Shown one piece after another: positions 22,500 to 26,994 of a DNA stretch of 26,994 nt (within the stretch, counting starts at the first letter, position 1; every line of letters begins with the position of its first letter). The notes under the pieces are model-generated. The model was given only the letters and a program-made list of their open reading frames with translations. It had not been told where the DNA came from and ran no database searches. The position numbers and the translations under genes are program-made. The stretch spans positions 1-26,994 of the forward strand of contig CAZMCU010000022.1 of assembly GCA_964564915.1 (NCBI GenBank), given 5' to 3'. This stretch comes from JAFGBM01 sp964564915 (GTDB lineage Bacteria > Actinomycetota > Actinomycetes > Actinomycetales > Demequinaceae).

Positions 22500-23789
22500 A
22501 TGCCGGCAGTGGTGCTCGTGGGCGCTCAGTGGGGCGATGAGGGTAAGGGAAAGGCGACCGACGAGCTCGGGTCGCGCGTCGACTACGTCGTCAAGTTCAA
22601 CGGAGGCAACAACGCCGGACACACCGTCGTCATCGACGGCGAGAAGTACGCCCTCCACCTCTTGCCCTCCGGCATCCTGACGCCCGGGGTGACTCCGATC
22701 ATCGGCAATGGAGTGGTGATCGACCTCGGGGTGCTCTTCCAGGAGATCGATGCCCTTGAGGCGAGGGGAATCGATACGTCTGCCTTGCTCGTTTCGGCCG
22801 CCGCCCATGTCATCGCCCCCTACCACCGAACGATCGACAACGTGACGGAGCGCTTCCTCGGGAAACGCAAGATCGGAACGACCGGTCGGGGTATTGGACC
22901 CGCGTACGCCGACAAGATCAGCCGTATCGGCGTGCGCATCGGGGACATCTTCGACGAGGATCTTCTGCGTCAGAAGGTCGAGGGTGCGCTCGAACAGAAG
23001 AACCACCTCCTCGTGAAGGTGTACAACAGGCGCGCCATCACGATCGATCAGGTGGTCGACGAATTGTTCACCTACGCCGAGCGGCTACGACCCATGGTGA
23101 CCGATGCGGCCCTCGTCCTCAACGACGCCCTCGACCGGGGGGAGACCGTCCTCTTCGAAGGCGGCCAGGCCACGATGCTGGATATCGATCACGGGACCTA
23201 CCCCTTCGTGACGTCGTCCAATGCAACCGCCGGAGGCGCATGCACCGGCAGCGGGGTGGGGCCCACTCGGATCGACCGCGTCATCGGGGTCGCGAAGGCT
23301 TACATCACTCGCGTCGGCGAGGGGGCGATGCCCACGGAGTTGTTCGACGCCTCCGGTGAGCGACTCCGCACGGTCGGTGGCGAGTTTGGGACAACGACGG
23401 GGCGGCCGCGCCGCTGCGGATGGTATGACGCAGTTATCGCTCGTTACGCGTCGCGGATCAACGGACTGACGGACCTCGTTCTCACCAAGCTCGACGTGCT
23501 GACCGGGGTGGAGAAGATTCCGGTGTGCGTCGCGTACGACGTCATGGGTGTTCGCTATCGCGACCTTCCCATCGACCAGGCCGCGTTCGCCGCGGCGGTG
23601 CCGATCTACGAGGAGTTCGAGGGCTGGACCGAGGACATTACGGCGGCCCGGACCTTCGAGGACCTTCCCCCCGCGGCGCAACGCTACGTCCTTGCTCTCG
23701 AGGAGGAGTCGGGCTGCCGCATCTCCACGATCGGCGTCGGTCCCGGGCGCGAGGCTCTGGTGGTCCGTCACGACCTGCTCGAGGGCTAA
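22500..23789 (+). CDS. purA: Adenylosuccinate synthetase
   Basis: A 429-residue protein of normal family length. VGAQWGDEGKGK (GTP-binding loop with catalytic Asp) opens the protein, followed by FNGGNNAGHTVV (catalytic His), GTTGRGIGPAY, FEGGQATMLDIDHGTYPFVTSS, GVAKAYITRVGEGAMPTE, GTTTGRPRRCGWYD and LTKLDVL. It joins IMP and aspartate using GTP, the first step from IMP to AMP. ATG 22500 is chosen because GAGGAGG lies eight bases upstream. An earlier in-frame start would sit inside the fba terminator region. Confidence 0.97.
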   Translation: MPAVVLVGAQWGDEGKGKATDELGSRVDYVVKFNGGNNAGHTVVIDGEKYALHLLPSGILTPGVTPIIGNGVVIDLGVLFQEIDALEARGIDTSALLVSAAAHVIAPYHRTIDNVTERFLGKRKIGTTGRGIGPAYADKISRIGVRIGDIFDEDLLRQKVEGALEQKNHLLVKVYNRRAITIDQVVDELFTYAERLRPMVTDAALVLNDALDRGETVLFEGGQATMLDIDHGTYPFVTSSNATAGGACTGSGVGPTRIDRVIGVAKAYITRVGEGAMPTELFDASGERLRTVGGEFGTTTGRPRRCGWYDAVIARYASRINGLTDLVLTKLDVLTGVEKIPVCVAYDVMGVRYRDLPIDQAAFAAAVPIYEEFEGWTEDITAARTFEDLPPAAQRYVLALEEESGCRISTIGVGPGREALVVRHDLLEG

Positions 23790-23795
23790 AGTGCC

Positions 23796-23827
23796 CGCGA
23801 ACGACGAGCGATTCGGCGACGTTCGCG
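23796..23827 (+). other. Inverted repeat between purA and purD
   Basis: CGCGAACG (23796-23803) and CGTTCGCG (23820-23827) form a perfect 8-bp stem with a 16-base loop. It may terminate purA transcription or be an operator upstream of purD. There is no T-run. Confidence 0.35.
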
Positions 23828-23859
23828 CCGGGGCCCGTCGCTCACGTTGCGCCCGACGG

Positions 23860-23865
23860 TAGAGT
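23860..23865 (+). promoter_or_regulatory. Putative -10 element (TAGAGT) for leaderless purD
   Basis: TAGAGT ends seven bases before GTG 23873, with no ribosome binding site between. Confidence 0.5.
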
Positions 23866-23872
23866 TTCGACC

Positions 23873-25141
23873 GTGAGAATCCTGGTCATCGGCAGTGGTG
23901 CGCGAGAGCATGCCCTGGTGCGCGCGCTGAGGCACGATCCCGCCGTGACCAATCTTCACGCCGCCCCCGGCAACCCCGGCATCGCGGAGGTGGCTACCGT
24001 CCACCCCGTCGACGCACTCGACCCCGTCGCCGTCACCGCGCTCGCGAGCGAGCTCGAAGCGGACCTCGTCGTTGTCGGACCGGAAGCCCCCCTCGTCGCC
24101 GGAGTAGCCGATGCTGTGCGGGAGGCCGGGATCGCGTGCTTCGGACCGAGTCAGAAGGCCGCGATGCTTGAGGGATCGAAGGCGTTCGCCAAAGAGGTTA
24201 TGCAAGCCGCGGGGGTCCCGACGGGCGCCTCTCTTACGTGTGCCAATGGCTCTCAACTCGCGGCCGCGCTCAAGGCTTTCGGTACCCCCTTCGTTGTCAA
24301 GGACGATGCCCTCGCGGCGGGGAAGGGTGTCGTCGTGACGAGCGACAGGGCGTCGGCGCTCGCGCACGGGGACGCGATTCTCGCCGCAGGTGGCAGGGTT
24401 GTGGTCGAGGAGTTCCTCGATGGACCGGAGGTGTCGCTCTTCTGCCTCTCGGACGGCGAGACCGTTGTCCCGCTCGAACCGGCCCAAGACTTCAAGCGCG
24501 TCGGCGATGGGAACGTCGGCCCTAACACCGGTGGCATGGGGGCCTACAGCCCGCTCCCGTGGGCACCGCGAACGCTCTCGGCCGAGATTGTCAGAATCAT
24601 CGCCCAACCGACGATCACCGAAATGAAGCGACGGGGCATCCCGTTCCAGGGCGTCCTCTACGTGGGCCTCGCGATCACCTCGACGGGCATTAAGGTGATC
24701 GAGTTCAACGCGCGTTTCGGGGACCCGGAAATCCAGTCCGTCTTGGCCCGTCTCGAGACTCCGCTATCGGAGATTCTTCTCGCCGCCGTCGAGGGCCGCC
24801 TAGCCGCGCTCCCCCCGTTGAGGTGGCGAAACGACGCGGCCGTCACCGTCGTGATCGCGGCCAGTGGTTACCCCGGAAAGGTGCGAGGTGGCGACGCAAT
24901 CACGGGGATCGCGGACGCGGAGCGCGAGGTGGGGGTTCACGTGCTCCAGGCTGGCACCGCACGGAACGACGACGGCGTGCTCGTATCGGCGGGAGGCAGG
25001 GTTCTGTCGGTCGTCGGGACCGGCCGCGACCTTGCCGCGGCGCGCGAACGGGCATATACGGGTGTCGCACGCATCCACCTGGAAGGATCGCATCATCGAA
25101 GCGACATCGCTCTCGCCGCGGCGAACATGGAGGTCGAGTAA
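23873..25141 (+). CDS. purD: Phosphoribosylamine--glycine ligase (GAR synthetase)
   Basis: A 422-residue ATP-grasp ligase. ILVIGSGAREHAL opens the protein at GTG 23873, then APGNPGIAEV, VVGPEAPLVAGVAD, FGPSQKAAMLEGSKAFAKEVM, PFVVKDDALAAGKGVVV (ATP binding), EEFLDGPEVSLFCL, PAQDFKRVGDGNVGPNTGGMGAYSP and EFNARFGDPEIQ (metal ligands). It joins phosphoribosylamine and glycine to form GAR, the second step of purine synthesis. A much longer open frame runs upstream inside purA, but the family start and the leaderless -10 support 23873. Its TAA overlaps the purC ATG (TAATG). Confidence 0.96.
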   Translation: MRILVIGSGAREHALVRALRHDPAVTNLHAAPGNPGIAEVATVHPVDALDPVAVTALASELEADLVVVGPEAPLVAGVADAVREAGIACFGPSQKAAMLEGSKAFAKEVMQAAGVPTGASLTCANGSQLAAALKAFGTPFVVKDDALAAGKGVVVTSDRASALAHGDAILAAGGRVVVEEFLDGPEVSLFCLSDGETVVPLEPAQDFKRVGDGNVGPNTGGMGAYSPLPWAPRTLSAEIVRIIAQPTITEMKRRGIPFQGVLYVGLAITSTGIKVIEFNARFGDPEIQSVLARLETPLSEILLAAVEGRLAALPPLRWRNDAAVTVVIAASGYPGKVRGGDAITGIADAEREVGVHVLQAGTARNDDGVLVSAGGRVLSVVGTGRDLAAARERAYTGVARIHLEGSHHRSDIALAAANMEVE

Positions 25142-26010
25142 TGCGGGAGATCCCGGGCTGGCGTCACCTGTACTCGGGCAAGGTTCGCGATCTCTACGAA
25201 CCCGTTGCCCCTCATCCTCGCGGGGACGTCCTCCTCGTTGTGGCGTCCGATCGGATTAGCGCGTACGACTGGGTGCTGCCGACGGAGATTCCCGGCAAGG
25301 GCGAGGTACTCACCGCCCTCAGCCTGTGGTGGTTCGACCAGGTGCGGGACGTGGTGCGCAACCACACGATCGAGGCGGACGTGCCGAAGGAGGTCAAGGG
25401 CCGGGCAATGGTCGTCAAGCGGCTGGAGATGTTCCCCGTCGAGTGCGTCGCGCGAGGCTACCTCACCGGATCGGGACTATCCGAGTACCGCGAATCGGGG
25501 ACCGTGTGTGGGATCGAATTGCCCCCTGACCTAACCGACGGTTCCCGTCTCGATACCCCGATCTTCACTCCTACGACCAAGGCACCCCAAGGGGAGCACG
25601 ATCTCGCGATGAGCTTCGACGATACGGTCGAGATCGTTGGACGCGAGGACGCCGAGGCTCTCCGTGACCTGACCCTTGCGGTCTATTACCGGGCCCACAC
25701 CATTGCGGCCCACCGGGGGATCCTCCTCGCTGACACGAAGTTCGAGTTCGGCCGCGACGCTTCGGGCGACATCGTCCTAGGCGACGAGGTCCTCACCCCC
25801 GACTCCTCGCGCTTCTGGCCAGCGGATCAGTGGGAACCGGGGCACGCTCAGCCGTCGTTCGACAAGCAGTTTGTGCGGGACTGGCTCACGTCGCCCGAGT
25901 CCGGCTGGGACCGCACGTCTGGAGAAGCGCCCCCACCGCTTCCGGACGACGTCATCGAGCGAACTCGCGCCCGCTATCTCGAGGCCTACGACCGACTTGT
26001 CCGAGGCTGA
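25141..26010 (+). CDS. purC: Phosphoribosylaminoimidazole-succinocarboxamide synthase
   Basis: A 289-residue protein of the longer SAICAR synthetase group. YSGKVRDLYE lies near the N-terminus, VASDRISAYDWVLPTEIPGKGEVL next, VVKRLEMFPVECVARGYLTGSG in the middle, PTTKAPQGEHD, LADTKFEFG and GDEVLTPDSSRFWP with the signature acidic residues. It couples CAIR with aspartate. The ATG at 25141 overlaps the purD stop, so purD and purC form a coupled pair. The open frame extends further upstream only as a shadow of purD. Confidence 0.97.
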   Translation: MREIPGWRHLYSGKVRDLYEPVAPHPRGDVLLVVASDRISAYDWVLPTEIPGKGEVLTALSLWWFDQVRDVVRNHTIEADVPKEVKGRAMVVKRLEMFPVECVARGYLTGSGLSEYRESGTVCGIELPPDLTDGSRLDTPIFTPTTKAPQGEHDLAMSFDDTVEIVGREDAEALRDLTLAVYYRAHTIAAHRGILLADTKFEFGRDASGDIVLGDEVLTPDSSRFWPADQWEPGHAQPSFDKQFVRDWLTSPESGWDRTSGEAPPPLPDDVIERTRARYLEAYDRLVRG

Positions 26011-26046
26011 CCGGCGCGCTCCCTCGCTTTCCGTCGTCTCACGTCG

Positions 26047-26052
26047 TAGCGT
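26047..26052 (+). promoter_or_regulatory. Putative -10 element (TAGCGT) for the leaderless DUF429 gene
   Basis: TAGCGT ends six bases before ATG 26059 in the 48-base spacer after purC. It is the same hexamer as for xthA. Confidence 0.5.
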
Positions 26053-26058
26053 CGAGTC

Positions 26059-26994
26059 ATGATCACCTTGGGTGTTGATCTCTCGTCCCAACCCCGCGGC
26101 ACCGCGATCGCGTTGATCGACTGGAGCGAGGGACGGAGCAGAGCCGCGAGAGTCGTCGTGGGTGCTGACGACGAGATGATCCTTGAGGGCGCGGAACGCG
26201 CTCACGCGGCGGGGATCTCGGCCCCCTTCGGATGGCCGGACCCGTTCTTCGAGGTTGTCGCCGAGCACCGTCAGGGATGGCTCGAGGATCCGCGACGTGC
26301 CGCAACCGTGAGCGGTCGGGACGAGATCATGTACCGGACCACGGAGCGCCGCGTCCGCGAGTGGCTGGGCCTCAAGCTCATGTCCTCCACATCAAACATG
26401 CTCGGCACGACGGTGCTCCGCTGCGCCGGCCTTCTCTCGAGGCTCCACGAGGCCGGGGTCGAGGTATCGAAGGCGGGAGGTGGCCGCGTCATCGAGGTGT
26501 ACCCGCCGGCGAGTCTCATGGCGTGGGGAATTCACGAAAAGAAGTACAAGACCGAGACCGTGGTGCGGGCCCACATCCTTGAGCAGGTCGCCCGGCGTAT
26601 CTCACTTGACCTCGGAGACTACCTGTCGCTCTGCGTCGAATCGCACGACGCCATGGACGCCCTCATCGCCGCGATGACTGCACGGGCGGTGGCGCTGGGG
26701 CATTGGCGTCAGCCGGTCGACGATGAGGAGCGAACGCACGCAGCGACCGAGGGTTGGATTTGCGTGCCGAATGGAACGGTGTGGTCCCTCGTCGGGGCCC
26801 CCGCATCCGTTGCCGACGAGACAGCCACCCCACTTCCGGTCGAGGAGACCGAGGCCGTCAATTGGGCCGTTCCCGACGAGGTGGCCGTGCTCGTCGAAGA
26901 AGTCGCGCTGATCGAGGAGACGGCGCTACGGCCGGAGCTGGAACCCGAAGCCGAACCGGAACCCGAAGCCGAACCGGAACCCGAAGCCGAAACC
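26059..26994 (+). CDS. DUF429 family protein (predicted RNase H-fold nuclease) with acidic tail, cut by the window end
   Basis: At least 312 residues, open to the last base. ITLGVDLSSQPRGTAIALIDW opens an RNase H-like fold (split about residues 2-22), then GISAPFGWPDPF, SGRDEIMYRTTERRVREW, VIEVYPPASLMAWG, ESHDAMDALIAAMTARAVALG (acidic His-Asp helix) and EGWICVPNG. These are the conserved blocks of DUF429, predicted to be nucleases from their fold. No activity is established that I can name. From about residue 250 the protein becomes an acidic, proline-containing tail ending in EPEAEP repeats, unusual for this family. The gene follows purC with its own putative leaderless promoter. Confidence 0.85.
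   Translation, partial: MITLGVDLSSQPRGTAIALIDWSEGRSRAARVVVGADDEMILEGAERAHAAGISAPFGWPDPFFEVVAEHRQGWLEDPRRAATVSGRDEIMYRTTERRVREWLGLKLMSSTSNMLGTTVLRCAGLLSRLHEAGVEVSKAGGGRVIEVYPPASLMAWGIHEKKYKTETVVRAHILEQVARRISLDLGDYLSLCVESHDAMDALIAAMTARAVALGHWRQPVDDEERTHAATEGWICVPNGTVWSLVGAPASVADETATPLPVEETEAVNWAVPDEVAVLVEEVALIEETALRPELEPEAEPEPEAEPEPEAET
26941..26994 (+). repeat. 18-bp tandem repeat encoding EPEAEP, three copies to the window end
   Basis: GAACCCGAAGCCGAACCG occurs twice exactly, then a third time with the last codons changed (GAAACC). The array may continue beyond the window. Confidence 0.85.

Overview
This looks like chromosomal DNA from a high-GC actinobacterium (Actinomycetota). The main reasons are a conservon-type module (histidine kinase, roadblock protein, DUF742 protein, MglA-like GTPase), two Septum_form-type proteins, tRNA genes without an encoded CCA end, and many GTG starts with signs of leaderless transcription. 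I cannot name a genus. The sequence is a draft scaffold with three 100-N gaps. Two of them interrupt repeat-rich tails. The third is flanked by the same 55 bases on both sides and is almost certainly an assembly artefact.

Layout. Positions 1-5533 hold a conservon: a very large histidine kinase (cut at the window start and broken by gap 1), then roadblock/LC7, DUF742 and GTPase genes. Positions 5617-7647 encode a PIN-like domain fused to a tail of about 500 residues predicted to be disordered. Three tRNA genes follow (Ser-TGA, Ser-GCT, Arg-ACG). A minus-strand operon (11035 to 8086) encodes a NarL-type response regulator, a histidine kinase and a degenerate kinase-like membrane protein whose reading frame ends inside the antisense of tRNA-Arg. 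Positions 11231-12336 hold two convergent Septum_form-like envelope proteins. These are followed by exonuclease III (minus), a short-chain dehydrogenase and pyrE.

Positions 14691-17852 hold lemA flanked by three diverged paralogues of one membrane-anchored family. This is the best candidate here for a poorly described system. Then come a DedA protein (minus), purT, an uncharacterised soluble protein coupled to a SpoU/TrmH RNA methyltransferase, fba, purA, purD, purC, and a DUF429 protein cut by the window end.

How the genes work together. purT, purD, purC and purA are steps of purine synthesis and pyrE is a step of pyrimidine synthesis, so the right half is mostly nucleotide metabolism and housekeeping. 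The left half is signalling. Seven genes (PIN fusion, xthA, SDR, pyrE, the 269-aa protein, purD, DUF429) have a TAnnnT hexamer ending 6-7 bases before the start codon and no Shine-Dalgarno sequence, the pattern expected of leaderless mRNAs. Three unrelated proteins (kinase, PIN fusion, DUF429) carry long acidic, proline-rich, repetitive tails. No rRNA, CRISPR array, insertion sequence or prophage was seen.
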